Part shown: positions 37,155 to 45,574 of the stretch, piece by piece
Numbering within the stretch: position 1 is the first letter of the stretch
Layout: every line of letters starts with the position of its first letter
NCBI RefSeq assembly: GCF_902506605.1
Contig: NZ_LR733979.1
Location: 2,650,008-2,714,007, forward strand
Length of the DNA: 64,000 bases
Source of the DNA: Sphingomonas sp. AX6
Lineage (GTDB): Bacteria > Pseudomonadota > Alphaproteobacteria > Sphingomonadales > Sphingomonadaceae
Direction of reading: 5' to 3'
Notes under the pieces: model-generated
Database searches by the model: none
Seen by the model: the letters and a program-made list of their open reading frames with translations, nothing else
Told to the model about the DNA's origin: nothing
Translations under genes and position numbers: made by a program

Positions 37155-38321
37155 ATGCTCACGTTGAAGCTCGACGAGCTATTCGGTCCTAAAATTGTTG
37201 CAGCGTTCCAAGCGCAATGGTCTTCTGAACCCGACGCGGCGCTGGCACAGGCAGAGCGTGCCGTGAGAATGATCGTAGCTCCCAAAAATGAAAGTGAGCG
37301 TTCGATCGCTCGTCTCGTGCTTGCTCTGGTTGGTCCTGAGCCTGACGGCCTTGCCTGGCTCGAGGCTTTGGCGGTGGGAAGTTTTCAACTTCGGGAAAAC
37401 GTGTCCTATGCCATCGGTCGAGTGGGGGAAAGTCCGTCCAAGTTCATTGATCGGCAGCGCGAGAGAATTCGATCTCTGGCTGACCATCCGAAGGCAAAGG
37501 GTCGGGAAAAAGACTACGAGAATGCCTATTTGGACGCTCTTAGGTTGGTCGTCGCAACTACCCTGTTGGTCCAGATGCGTACTGGGGTTGCTGCGAAGGC
37601 TGCTATCGGTCCTGCATGGCCGCTAATGGTCGCAGTTGATGCGCATCTGAAATTGGCTGAAAAGCGGGCGCTGTTCATTCACGGCAATGATGCGGCACTT
37701 CAAGCCGGTATTGCAGATGCAGTGCGCACCCTCCTTGCGGACTACGCCAAAAATGACGGGCCGCAAGAAACAAGGCCGAGCGGCCAACCTACCACCAACC
37801 TGCCACCAGGGGCCGACGTCATATCGTATTTTCGGAACAAGGAGGAGCAGCGGAGCTTCGAGATATCGCCTGAGCTTCGACGGAAACGATCGCCGACAAT
37901 TCCGCAATATATCTTGGAAGCGTCGCCAAACCGAAGCAGACCGGATCAGTCTTTCCGAATCTCGTACAGAGTAAATATCCACATGGTCTGTCTAGAGGAA
38001 GCACGGACTGGAAAAGCCGCATTTAGCCTTGCTCTTCGCTCCGAAAGCCGAAGGGTCGCTCGCGAAAACTGGCGGCAAAGCACCAGCTCCGGAGATCCAC
38101 CGCACGACTTCGACATTCAATGTGCAATTTGGGATCACATCCGCGCGGGCGGGTATTTTCCTCTGTCCATTCCCGTAGACCACATCCGCTACCTTGAAGA
38201 GGATGCCTGCTGGCATTTCAACGAATTGGGAGATGCCTGGGTGGGGCTGGAGAAGTGGCGACAGGGAGGTTTCTTCAGATTTGAACGTGATCCTCTGTCC
38301 GTCGATGGCATCGAGATTTAA
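37155..38321 (+). CDS. Unrecognised 388-residue protein
   Basis: I do not recognise this protein. From the ATG at 37155 it reads as a soluble, mixed alpha/beta protein. An N-terminal helical half (about 1-190) contains SERSIARLVLAL and YLDALRLVVATTLLVQ. A Ser/Pro/Gly linker follows at about 205-225. The C-terminal half has SFRISYRVNIHM, HDFDIQCAIWDHI and aromatic-rich strands (CWHFNELGDAWVGLEKW). I see no signal peptide, membrane helix or nucleotide motif. Base composition is less GC-rich than its neighbours, and it lies between an accessory operon and dnaB, so recent acquisition is likely. An in-frame start 180 bp earlier is possible but its product looks non-coding. Confidence 0.6.
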   Translation: MLTLKLDELFGPKIVAAFQAQWSSEPDAALAQAERAVRMIVAPKNESERSIARLVLALVGPEPDGLAWLEALAVGSFQLRENVSYAIGRVGESPSKFIDRQRERIRSLADHPKAKGREKDYENAYLDALRLVVATTLLVQMRTGVAAKAAIGPAWPLMVAVDAHLKLAEKRALFIHGNDAALQAGIADAVRTLLADYAKNDGPQETRPSGQPTTNLPPGADVISYFRNKEEQRSFEISPELRRKRSPTIPQYILEASPNRSRPDQSFRISYRVNIHMVCLEEARTGKAAFSLALRSESRRVARENWRQSTSSGDPPHDFDIQCAIWDHIRAGGYFPLSIPVDHIRYLEEDACWHFNELGDAWVGLEKWRQGGFFRFERDPLSVDGIEI

Positions 38322-38574
38322 TTCGAATCAAAAGTTTGCGTTGGGAGTTGCGGGGGACGGTCAGCGCGCGTACAATACAGGTACAGCGCTGTGGTACAGC
38401 GGCATATGGTCCATCTAGCGAGAAGCCCACCGAATGGGCTCTTCTGCTTGAAGGGTTCCCCTCCCGTAGGGGTCACCATCCACATTTCAGAATGTGTGGG
38501 ATTGTGACGAGCCTTTGATTTCATCAGAAGCTTCGCGGCGGTGACCGACGTCGAACGTCTCTCGCCACCCTTCC
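38322..38574. other. Intergenic region with several short hairpins between the unknown gene and dnaB
   Basis: Three small inverted repeats occur within about 75 bp: AGCCCA/TGGGCT (38424-38440), CCCCT/AGGGG near 38,460-38,475, and CACATT/AATGTG near 38,482-38,497. The two flanking genes converge here, so one hairpin may terminate transcription, though none has a T-run. No gene is seen. Confidence 0.4.
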
Positions 38575-40086
38575 CTATTCGTAGCTCGGGCTCGAATAAT
38601 CGCCGACATAGTCGCTGAAGCGCGTAATCTCCGGCTCGAAACGCAGCGTCACCTTGCCCGTTGCGCCGTGGCGCTGTTTGGCGACGATCAGCTCGGCCAG
38701 ACCGAAGACGCGCTCCATGTCCATTGCCCATTTGGCGTGATCTTCAAAGATCTTGGCGTCGTCGCCTTCGGTTGCGCGCTTGGGCTCCTTGGCGGCGACA
38801 TAATAATCCTCGCGATAGACGAACAGCACCATGTCGGCGTCCTGCTCGATCGACCCCGATTCGCGCAGATCGGATAGCTGCGGCCGTTTGTCCTCGCGCT
38901 GTTCGACCGCACGGCTGAGCTGCGACAGCGCCAGCACCGGCACGTTCATATCCTTGGCCAGATTCTTCAATCCGCGTGAGATTTCGGAGATTTCCTGGAC
39001 GCGCCCGTCGCCCGATGCCTTTGCCGAACCCGACAACAGTTGCAGGTAATCGACAACGACAAAACCAAGCTGGTTCCCCAACCGCCGCTGCAACCGCCGC
39101 ACGCGGGTATGGAGCGCGCTGATCGAAAGGCCCGCAGTATCGTCGATATAAAGCGGCAGGTTCTGCAGGTCCGACGCGGCTTCCGCCAATTGCCGGAATT
39201 CCTGCTTGCTGATCTTGCCCATGCGCAGCGCTTCGGACGAAATTCGCGACTGTTCGGCCAGGATACGCGTTGCGAGCTGATCTGCGGACATTTCCAGGCT
39301 GAAGAACGCGACCTTTGCGCCGACCGATTTTTCTGGTGCGATCCCGGCATTCATATCGTCCATCCAGCGCCGCGCGGCGTTGAAGGCGATGTTGGTGGCC
39401 AGCGAGGTCTTACCCATGCCGGGGCGTCCGGCCAGGATCAAAAGGTCGGATCGGTGCAAACCACCGATCTTGCCGTTGATCGAATCGAGGCCGGTGGTGA
39501 TGCCCGACAAATGCCCGCCCGAATTGAGCGCCCGGTCGGCCATCTGGATTGCCAATGTGGTGGCTTCGGCGAACGACTTTACCGCATTCTCGCTGTCGCC
39601 GTCCGCCGCGACGCGGAACAGCTCTTCCTCGGCCAGCTCAATCTGTTTGCGCGGGTCGATCGCCTCGCTGGTATCGGTCGCGCGGTCGACCAGCGTCCGC
39701 CCCACCGTGACCAGCGAGCGAAGCATGGCCAGGTCGTAAATCTGTTGCGCGAACTGCTTGGCCCCGATCAGACCTGCGCCAGAACCGGTTAGCTGTGCGA
39801 GATAGGCGGGGCCGCCCAGCTCCTTCATACCGAGATCCTCGACGAACATCGGACGCAGCGTCACCGGATTGGCGAGCATATCCTGCGCGCGCAGGATGCG
39901 GATCTTCTCGAAAATGCGGCCGTGGACGGGCTCGTAGAAATGGTCGGGCTCAAGCCGCTCGAGCATGTCGTCGGCGAGCCGGTTGTCGATCATCATGGCC
40001 CCCAGCAACGCGGCCTCCGCCTCGATATTCTGGGGCAGGCGAACTTCGCCCTCGGCAGGCTGCGGAAAATTGATCTGGGTGGCCAT
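38575..40086 (-). CDS. dnaB: Replicative DNA helicase
   Basis: This 503-residue hexameric helicase unwinds DNA ahead of the replisome. The N-terminal DnaB domain starts at LPQNIEAEAALLGAMMID. The RecA-like core has Walker A GRPGMGKTS (220-228), Walker B VVVDYLQLL and the H4 region ALSQLSRAVEQR. It ends with the usual acidic tail. No intein interrupts the P-loop. It is encoded alone on the minus strand, divergent from the UPF0262 gene. Confidence 0.98.
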   Translation of the reverse strand: MATQINFPQPAEGEVRLPQNIEAEAALLGAMMIDNRLADDMLERLEPDHFYEPVHGRIFEKIRILRAQDMLANPVTLRPMFVEDLGMKELGGPAYLAQLTGSGAGLIGAKQFAQQIYDLAMLRSLVTVGRTLVDRATDTSEAIDPRKQIELAEEELFRVAADGDSENAVKSFAEATTLAIQMADRALNSGGHLSGITTGLDSINGKIGGLHRSDLLILAGRPGMGKTSLATNIAFNAARRWMDDMNAGIAPEKSVGAKVAFFSLEMSADQLATRILAEQSRISSEALRMGKISKQEFRQLAEAASDLQNLPLYIDDTAGLSISALHTRVRRLQRRLGNQLGFVVVDYLQLLSGSAKASGDGRVQEISEISRGLKNLAKDMNVPVLALSQLSRAVEQREDKRPQLSDLRESGSIEQDADMVLFVYREDYYVAAKEPKRATEGDDAKIFEDHAKWAMDMERVFGLAELIVAKQRHGATGKVTLRFEPEITRFSDYVGDYSSPSYE

Positions 40087-40196
40087 CGCGGCCTTGTCAC
40101 AGAGCCGACCGATTCCGGCAAGCGACGATGCTGTGGATTACGGGCACGGCGCGCCCGGTTGCATTTGGCCACCGAAAGCCGCATCGCGTGGAGCAA

Positions 40197-40676
40197 ATGT
40201 CCGATCCGCGCATCATCGACGTCGAACTCGACCAGGGCACGATCCTGTGGCGATCGGCGGATATCGAGCAGGAACGGCGCATCGCGATCTACGACCTGGT
40301 CGAGGGCAATTATTTCGAGCCGCAGCGCATCGCCGCCGCCGATCCCGGCCCCTACCGCATCAAATTGCGCGTCGAGGAAGGGCGGCTCGCGATCGACATC
40401 GCCAACGAAACGGGGACGCACCTCGAAACTCTGGTGCTCGGCATGGCCCGACTGCGGCGACCGATCCGCGATTATTTCGCAATCTGCGACAGCTATTATC
40501 AGGCGATCCGTTCGGCCACGCCGCAACAGATCGAAACCGTCGATATGGCGCGGCGCGGCGTGCATAATGAAGCAGCCGAGATGCTCAAGGAGCGGCTGGC
40601 GGGCAAGGTCGAGATCGATTTCGACACCGCACGGCGACTGTTCACGCTGATCTGCGTGCTGCATATCAAAGGCTGA
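40197..40676 (+). CDS. UPF0262 family protein
   Basis: This 159-residue cytoplasmic protein matches the alphaproteobacterial UPF0262 family: IIDVELDQGT, ERRIAIYDLVEGNYF, RRPIRDYFAICDSYYQAIR and RRGVHNEAAEMLKERL. Function is unknown. I chose ATG 40197 with GGAG 5 nt upstream, because the family domain starts there; upstream codons overlap the dnaB promoter region. The gene is followed 11 bp later by a GH25-like gene in the same direction. Confidence 0.9.
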   Translation: MSDPRIIDVELDQGTILWRSADIEQERRIAIYDLVEGNYFEPQRIAAADPGPYRIKLRVEEGRLAIDIANETGTHLETLVLGMARLRRPIRDYFAICDSYYQAIRSATPQQIETVDMARRGVHNEAAEMLKERLAGKVEIDFDTARRLFTLICVLHIKG

Positions 40677-40687
40677 TTGGGGGGCGA

Positions 40688-41362
40688 ATGCGGATCTGGC
40701 ACGTCATTGCCTTGGCGGTCGCAAGCTTCGGGCTGATTGCAGCGGCTTGCTGGACCTATGCCACGGGCTGGGAGCCCGATCGCACGCGCTTTCCGGTGCA
40801 GGGCGTCGATGTGTCCGCGGCCAACCAGGGAATCAGCTGGGATGCGGTGCGCGCAAACGGCGCGACCTTCGCCTATATCGTCGCGACCCAAGGCGCGCGC
40901 GCTCGGGACGCCGCGTTTCAGTCGCACTGGGAAGGAGCCTACATGGCGCGGCTGCGGCGCGGCGCGATCCACCGCTATTCGCTGTGCGATCACCCGCGCG
41001 CGCAGGCGACCAATTTCATGGCAACCGTCCCGCGCACCACCGACCAACTGCCCGCGATCGTCGAGTTCGCATTCGACGAGCAGTGCGCGGCGCGCCCCAA
41101 CCGTGAAGCGTTGCTCGACGATGTCGCCTCTTTCCTGACCACCGCAGAAGCCCATCTGGGTAAGCCCATGCTGATCGCTCCGACCGAGCCGTTCGAAGAC
41201 GAATATGCCCTGAGCGAAGGCATCGCCCGTCCGATCCGAGCTTCATCGACCTGGCTCGAGCCGAATTACCTCCCGCGCGCCTGGACGCTATGGCGCGCAT
41301 CAACGCTGAAGCGGATCGACGGCGTCGATGGCCCGCTCAACTGGAATGCCGTCGCGCAATGA
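40688..41362 (+). CDS. GH25-like (lysozyme-fold) protein with altered catalytic residues
   Basis: This 224-residue protein has an N-terminal signal anchor (about 4-24) and a GH25-type domain: GVDVSAANQGISWDAV (about 39-54) and FAYIVATQGA. The strand that normally reads DVE (catalytic acid) reads IVEFAFDE, so the catalytic Glu appears lost. Such variants may bind peptidoglycan without cleaving it. The cytidine deaminase gene starts on its stop codon (4-nt overlap), so it belongs to a small operon with housekeeping enzymes. Confidence 0.75.
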   Translation: MRIWHVIALAVASFGLIAAACWTYATGWEPDRTRFPVQGVDVSAANQGISWDAVRANGATFAYIVATQGARARDAAFQSHWEGAYMARLRRGAIHRYSLCDHPRAQATNFMATVPRTTDQLPAIVEFAFDEQCAARPNREALLDDVASFLTTAEAHLGKPMLIAPTEPFEDEYALSEGIARPIRASSTWLEPNYLPRAWTLWRASTLKRIDGVDGPLNWNAVAQ

Positions 41363-41808
41363 CCGATCCCGAACAAGCCCGCCTGCTCATCGACCATGCG
41401 CGCGAGGCTGCGCGCAACGCGCACGCCCCCTATTCCAATTTCGGCGTCGGCGCGGCGGTGCTGCTGACCGACGGATCGATCGTGACGGGCGCGAATTTCG
41501 AGAATGCGAGCTACGGTCTGTCGCTGTGCGCCGAAACCGTTGCGATCGCGACCTTGTCCGCAGCGGGGCAATTGCGCGATGTCGTCGCGATCGGCGTCAT
41601 CGGCGGCATGATGGAGGACAATGTGCCAAGGGGCGAGACGCCGGTGCGCCCCTGCGGCCGCTGTCGCCAAGTGCTGAACGAAGCCGCGCAAATGGGCCGA
41701 CGCGACCTGACCGTCTATTGCGGCGGGGCGGAGGGCGAGGCGATCGAGACACATAGACTGTCCGACCTCCTCCCCCATGCGTTCGGTCCCGCCGACTTGG
41801 GGCTCTGA
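41359..41808 (+). CDS. cdd: Cytidine deaminase
   Basis: This 149-residue zinc enzyme hydrolyses cytidine or deoxycytidine to uridine for pyrimidine salvage. It has APYSNFGVGAAV, the zinc/catalytic NFENASYGLSLCAE and the second zinc motif PCGRCRQVL. Length is typical for the small tetrameric type. I chose ATG 41359, which overlaps the preceding stop by four bases. The next gene, an FAD monooxygenase, starts 6 nt after its stop. Confidence 0.95.
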   Translation: MTDPEQARLLIDHAREAARNAHAPYSNFGVGAAVLLTDGSIVTGANFENASYGLSLCAETVAIATLSAAGQLRDVVAIGVIGGMMEDNVPRGETPVRPCGRCRQVLNEAAQMGRRDLTVYCGGAEGEAIETHRLSDLLPHAFGPADLGL

Positions 41809-41813
41809 CGCAA

Positions 41814-42944
41814 ATGCCGACCGCCCTCGTCATCGGTGCGGGGATCGGCGGATTGGCGGCGGCAATCGGATTGCAGAACGCGGGCTATCACGTCGCGGTC
41901 CACGAACGCGCCGCCGACCTGAAACCGCTGGGTGCAGGCTTAAGCCTGTGGTCGAACGCGGTTCAGGCGTTACGGGCTTTGAATGCCGCGGCTCGGATCG
42001 AAACCGAGGCCGAACCGATCGAGACGATGGTGCTGGCGACTCGCCAAGGTCGCGCGCTGCTCGGCCCGCGCCGGGTGACGTCGGCTGAAGGGGTTTCCGC
42101 ATATCTGGTCACCCGCGCGCTGCTGCAATCGGCGTTGCAGGCCGCACTGGGCGGCGATGCGATCCACCTCGACAGCGAATTGGTCGATGTCGCGCAGGAC
42201 GACGAGCGAGCGACCGCACGCTTCGCCGATGGCAGCACCGCTAGCGCCGACCTGATCGTGATCGCCAATGGCATCTGGTCGCCTCAGGCCACCGCGTTGA
42301 TCGGCAACGCACCGCGCCATTGCGGCTATGGCGGCGTCTTCGCTCTGTCCGATCCCGTCGACCATCCGCAAAGCGCGCGCCGAGTCGCCGAATATTGGGG
42401 CGACCGCGAACGGTTCGGGCTGTGCGATATCGGCGGCGGGCGGCGATACTGGTTTTATATCGTCGATCAGCGGCCAGGTGCAGCGGCGATCGGCCATGAC
42501 GACTGCCTGGCGCGGGCGTCCGACGGCTGGCCTGACGGGATCGTCCAGACGGTTGCTGCGACAACCGCCGATCGCTTGATCGCGTTCGATTGCCACGCGC
42601 GCGCTGCACCCCGGCGGTTGGGCGTGGGTCGCATTCTGTGCGTCGGCGATGCGGCGCATGCGATGGAGCCCAATCTGGGTCAGGGCGCGTGCCAGGCGCC
42701 GGAGGATGCGGTCGCGCTGTCGGTGGCGGCACAGCGAGAATCGCCCGAGCATGTCGTTTCCGCGGTCGAGGCCATGCGGCTGAAACGGGTGCGCTCCTTC
42801 GTCATCCAGTCCCGCCGGGGACGATACGGAACCCATGCCCCCGTGATGGTGCAGCATTGGGTTCGCGCGACGCTGTCCGCGATTCCGGCCGCGATTCACG
42901 ACCGGGCGATCGGGTCCGCGCACCTTATGCCCGACTATCGCTGA
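41814..42944 (+). CDS. FAD-dependent aromatic-hydroxylase-like monooxygenase
   Basis: This 376-residue class A flavoprotein monooxygenase (PHBH fold) has an N-terminal FAD motif VIGAGIGGLAAAIGLQNAGY, the DG-type segment ADLIVIANGIWS, and the C-terminal FAD ribityl motif CVGDAAHAMEPNLGQGACQAPEDA. NAD(P)H would be the reductant. The substrate is not predictable; relatives act on phenols, salicylate or urate-like compounds. It follows cdd by 6 nt. Confidence 0.88.
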   Translation: MPTALVIGAGIGGLAAAIGLQNAGYHVAVHERAADLKPLGAGLSLWSNAVQALRALNAAARIETEAEPIETMVLATRQGRALLGPRRVTSAEGVSAYLVTRALLQSALQAALGGDAIHLDSELVDVAQDDERATARFADGSTASADLIVIANGIWSPQATALIGNAPRHCGYGGVFALSDPVDHPQSARRVAEYWGDRERFGLCDIGGGRRYWFYIVDQRPGAAAIGHDDCLARASDGWPDGIVQTVAATTADRLIAFDCHARAAPRRLGVGRILCVGDAAHAMEPNLGQGACQAPEDAVALSVAAQRESPEHVVSAVEAMRLKRVRSFVIQSRRGRYGTHAPVMVQHWVRATLSAIPAAIHDRAIGSAHLMPDYR

Positions 42945-43007
42945 ACGCCCCTTGCCGATGCGGTGATTCCCCGCGAAAGCTGTCGCGACATCTTTCAGGG
43001 GGGAACC

Positions 43008-43562
43008 ATGGCCATCCTATCGGACATCTGGATTCGCGAAGCCGCGCTTAGTCAGCGGATGATCGAGCCGTTCGTGGAAGCGCAACGCCGCGAAGGCTGT
43101 ATCAGCTACGGCCTGTCCTCCTACGGCTATGACGCGCGCGTCGCGGACGAGTTCAAGATCTTCACCAATGTCGATTCGGCGGTGGTGGACCCCAAGGATT
43201 TTGCCGCGAACAGCTTCGTCGATCGCAAGACGGATGTGTGCATCATCCCGCCGAACAGCTTCGCGCTTGCCCGCACCGTCGAGTATTTCCGCATCCCGCG
43301 CGACGTGCTGACCATCTGCCTGGGCAAATCCACCTATGCGCGCTGCGGTATCATCGTCAACGTGACCCCGCTGGAGCCCGAATGGGAGGGACATGTAACC
43401 CTCGAATTCTCGAACACCACGCCGCTGCCTGCCAAAATCTACGCCAATGAAGGCGCGTGCCAGTTCCTGTTCCTGAAGGGCGACCAGCCCTGCGAGACGA
43501 GCTATGCGATGCGTGCGGGCAAATATATGGGCCAGCGTGGCGTTACCCTGCCCCGTTTGTAA
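43008..43562 (+). CDS. dcd: dCTP deaminase
   Basis: This 184-residue enzyme deaminates dCTP to dUTP, feeding dTTP synthesis. Family segments are [32 protein letters not shown], the active-site [31 protein letters not shown] and [13 protein letters not shown] at the end. I chose ATG 43008 because the conserved MAILSDIWI start is there, with AGGGGGG just upstream. A strong terminator follows 44 bp after the stop. Confidence 0.97.
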   Translation: MAILSDIWIREAALSQRMIEPFVEAQRREGCISYGLSSYGYDARVADEFKIFTNVDSAVVDPKDFAANSFVDRKTDVCIIPPNSFALARTVEYFRIPRDVLTICLGKSTYARCGIIVNVTPLEPEWEGHVTLEFSNTTPLPAKIYANEGACQFLFLKGDQPCETSYAMRAGKYMGQRGVTLPRL

Positions 43563-43605
43563 GCGATCAAGTCTTCACGCTCAGCGCGCCAGTGCTGCCG
43601 ACCAA

Positions 43606-43637
43606 CAAAAAAGGGTGCCCCGCGGGGCACCCTTTTT
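43606..43637. terminator. Strong bidirectional intrinsic terminator between dcd and exbD
   Basis: A perfect 9-bp stem (GGGTGCCCC 43613-43621, GGGGCACCC 43624-43632) with a 2-nt loop is flanked by a run of A on the left and of T on the right. It therefore ends transcripts from both the dcd side and the convergent exbD operon. Confidence 0.95.
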
Positions 43638-43665
43638 ATTTCGTTCGGTCGGCAATCTGAAAGGA

Positions 43666-44094
43666 TCAGAAGGCCGCGCGATATTGCTCGTTACCGACGA
43701 AGCCAAGATTGGTGATCTGCGACCGTTTGATGATCGCGAGCACTTCATCGACCTTTTCGTACCGGGCCATCGGGTCGGGCTGGAAATGCAGTTCCGGCGC
43801 GGGATCGATGGTCAGCGTCTGTTCCAGATACTGGGCCAGCGTCACTTCATCGATCGGTGCGTCGTTCCAGGTCAACTGACCCTGCGGCGTCACGATCAAC
43901 TTATTGCTGATCGGATCGATCAGCGGTTGATTCGGACTGTCGTTCGGCTGCGGCAAATCAACCTTCACCGCATGCGTCTGGATCGGAATGGTGATGATGA
44001 ACATGATGAGGAGCACGAGCATGACGTCGATCAACGGCGTCGTGTTCATTTCCATCATCGGTTCACCGTCATCGGTGCCAGCACTCATTGCCAT
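43666..44094 (-). CDS. exbD: ExbD/TolR-family biopolymer transport protein (second copy)
   Basis: This 142-residue inner-membrane protein has a single N-terminal helix with the functional aspartate in NTTPLIDVMLVLLI (about residues 18-31), then a periplasmic domain. With ExbB and TonB it turns the proton gradient into force for outer-membrane receptors. It is the last gene of tonB-exbB-exbD-exbD, 27 bp after the first ExbD. Two ExbD copies are common in sphingomonads and xanthomonads; the second may serve particular TonB-dependent receptors. Confidence 0.9.
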   Translation of the reverse strand: MAMSAGTDDGEPMMEMNTTPLIDVMLVLLIMFIITIPIQTHAVKVDLPQPNDSPNQPLIDPISNKLIVTPQGQLTWNDAPIDEVTLAQYLEQTLTIDPAPELHFQPDPMARYEKVDEVLAIIKRSQITNLGFVGNEQYRAAF

Positions 44095-44121
44095 ATCGGG
44101 CTACTCCTAAACTCTGAGGGC

Positions 44122-44604
44122 TTACTGCCGCGAAGTCACTGCGCCCGCGGGCGGTTCGGAAATGAATCCGACCTTCGCGAAACCAGCCGACTGCATGGTG
44201 TAGATGGTGCCCCCGATGCAGCGATAGGGTGTGTCCACGTCGCCGCGGATATGCACTTCGGGAAGTTCGAGACCTGGTGCGGTCGGACCGCCCTGACGTT
44301 CGACTTCTTCTTCCAGCTTCGTCACTGCGCGCTCGAGCAGGTTTTCGGCCGTCACCGGAGTCATGTTCCAATAGACCTGGCAGGTGTCGCCCTGGCCCAT
44401 CACGGAAAGATTGACGTTCTCGGGTTTGGTGGTGGTCGGCTCGAACTGCACTTTAGGCAGGTTCAACTCGACCGATTGCACCACGACCGGAATCGCAATC
44501 AGGAAGATGATGAGGAGAACCAACATGACGTCCACCAGGGGCGTCGTATTGATGTCCGACATCGGCTTTTCATCGGAGCCATCGCCCCCAACGCTCATCG
44601 CCAT
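44122..44604 (-). CDS. exbD: ExbD/TolR-family biopolymer transport protein (first copy)
   Basis: This 160-residue ExbD has the transmembrane Asp in NTTPLVDVMLVLLI and a longer periplasmic part than the second copy. That part has two Cys residues, in GDTCQVYW and PYRCIGGT, which could form a disulfide. It lies downstream of exbB, separated by an 86-bp gap containing a strong hairpin. Roles are as for the other ExbD copy. Confidence 0.92.
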   Translation of the reverse strand: MAMSVGGDGSDEKPMSDINTTPLVDVMLVLLIIFLIAIPVVVQSVELNLPKVQFEPTTTKPENVNLSVMGQGDTCQVYWNMTPVTAENLLERAVTKLEEEVERQGGPTAPGLELPEVHIRGDVDTPYRCIGGTIYTMQSAGFAKVGFISEPPAGAVTSRQ

Positions 44605-44651
44605 CGGCGTTATCCTATCCTTGTAACGCGTCTCGCCCGAAGGCGAGTAGA

Positions 44652-44676
44652 GGTGGCGCGCGAACCACGCGCCACC
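44652..44676 (-). promoter_or_regulatory. Hairpin between exbB and the first exbD
   Basis: Perfect 9-bp arms (GGTGGCGCG 44652-44660 and CGCGCCACC 44668-44676) with a 7-nt loop lie in the gap between two co-directional operon genes. With no T-run it is unlikely to be a full terminator. It may be an mRNA-processing or stabilising element that sets exbB above exbD expression. Confidence 0.6.
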
Positions 44677-44690
44677 CGATACTCAATCGA

Positions 44691-45509
44691 TTACGTGCGC
44701 GGCGTCTGCACGCCACCGGTCTGGCCAGCCGTCGTCGTCACAGGCTTTGCTGCAACCGGCGCAGGCTTGGTCGTCGTCGTGGTCGTGGTGGTTGCACCAC
44801 CAACCGCCGGACGAACCGCGCCTTCCGATGCCAGGAAGCCGAGCACGTCGGTCGAGAAGGCCGACAGGTCTTCCGCGATCGCCTTGTTGCGGCGCTGCAG
44901 CCAGTTGTACGAAAGCACCGCGGGAACCGCCACGGCCAGGCCGAGTGCGGTCATGATCAATGCTTCACCAACCGGGCCTGCGACCGCGTCGATCGATGCC
45001 TGACCTGCCGCACCGATCTTGATGAGCGCGCGGTAGATGCCGATAACCGTACCGAACAGACCGACGAACGGCGACGTCGCGCCTACGGTCGCGAGGAAGG
45101 CGAGACCGCCGCCCAGCGACGAATTGATCGACGCTTCCGAGCGTGCCAGCGAACCGTGCAGCCAGTCATGCGCTTCGACCGGGTCGGTCAGCTTCTTGTG
45201 CTGTTCCTGCGCCGCGATGCCGTCATCGACGATCTGACGGTATGCCGAGTTCTTTTCGAGCTTTGCAGCGCCTTCGCGAAGGCTGTTAGACTTCCAGAAG
45301 GTCGTGCGCATGCGCTTGCCCTGATTGATCACCTTCTGCTGTTCGAACAGCTTGGTGAACAGGATGTAGAACGAACCGATCGACATGATGACGAGAATCG
45401 CGAAGGTCGCCCAGGCGATGACACCGCCCTGCTCGAGTGCTTCCCAGAAACCGTAGGGGTTCGACCCTTCGGTGGCAGCCGCACCGGCGGCAAGAATGTT
45501 GATGAGCAT
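44691..45509 (-). CDS. exbB: ExbB/TolQ-family proton channel protein
   Basis: This 272-residue inner-membrane protein has three helices, at about 30-52, 145-170 and 190-215. It carries the MotA/TolQ/ExbB signature FLATVGATSPFVGLFGTVIGIYRAL and ALIMTALGLAVAVPAVLSYN. It forms the proton-conducting stator with ExbD that energises TonB. Oddly, the C-terminus has eight Thr in a row followed by an Ala/Pro/Thr tail, low-complexity sequence beyond the normal end of the family. Confidence 0.93.
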   Translation of the reverse strand: MLINILAAGAAATEGSNPYGFWEALEQGGVIAWATFAILVIMSIGSFYILFTKLFEQQKVINQGKRMRTTFWKSNSLREGAAKLEKNSAYRQIVDDGIAAQEQHKKLTDPVEAHDWLHGSLARSEASINSSLGGGLAFLATVGATSPFVGLFGTVIGIYRALIKIGAAGQASIDAVAGPVGEALIMTALGLAVAVPAVLSYNWLQRRNKAIAEDLSAFSTDVLGFLASEGAVRPAVGGATTTTTTTTKPAPVAAKPVTTTAGQTGGVQTPRT

Positions 45510-45574
45510 GTGAATTTCTTCCTTAGAATATTCTGCTTCTTACCAGCGCCTGCGCACCGGTCGCGGGCAAGAGA

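Noticed and set aside
43504..45003. 499-residue plus-strand open frame over dcd's end and the exb genes
   Set aside because: It is antisense to the two exbD genes and exbB, and its His/Arg-rich composition is typical of an antisense shadow.
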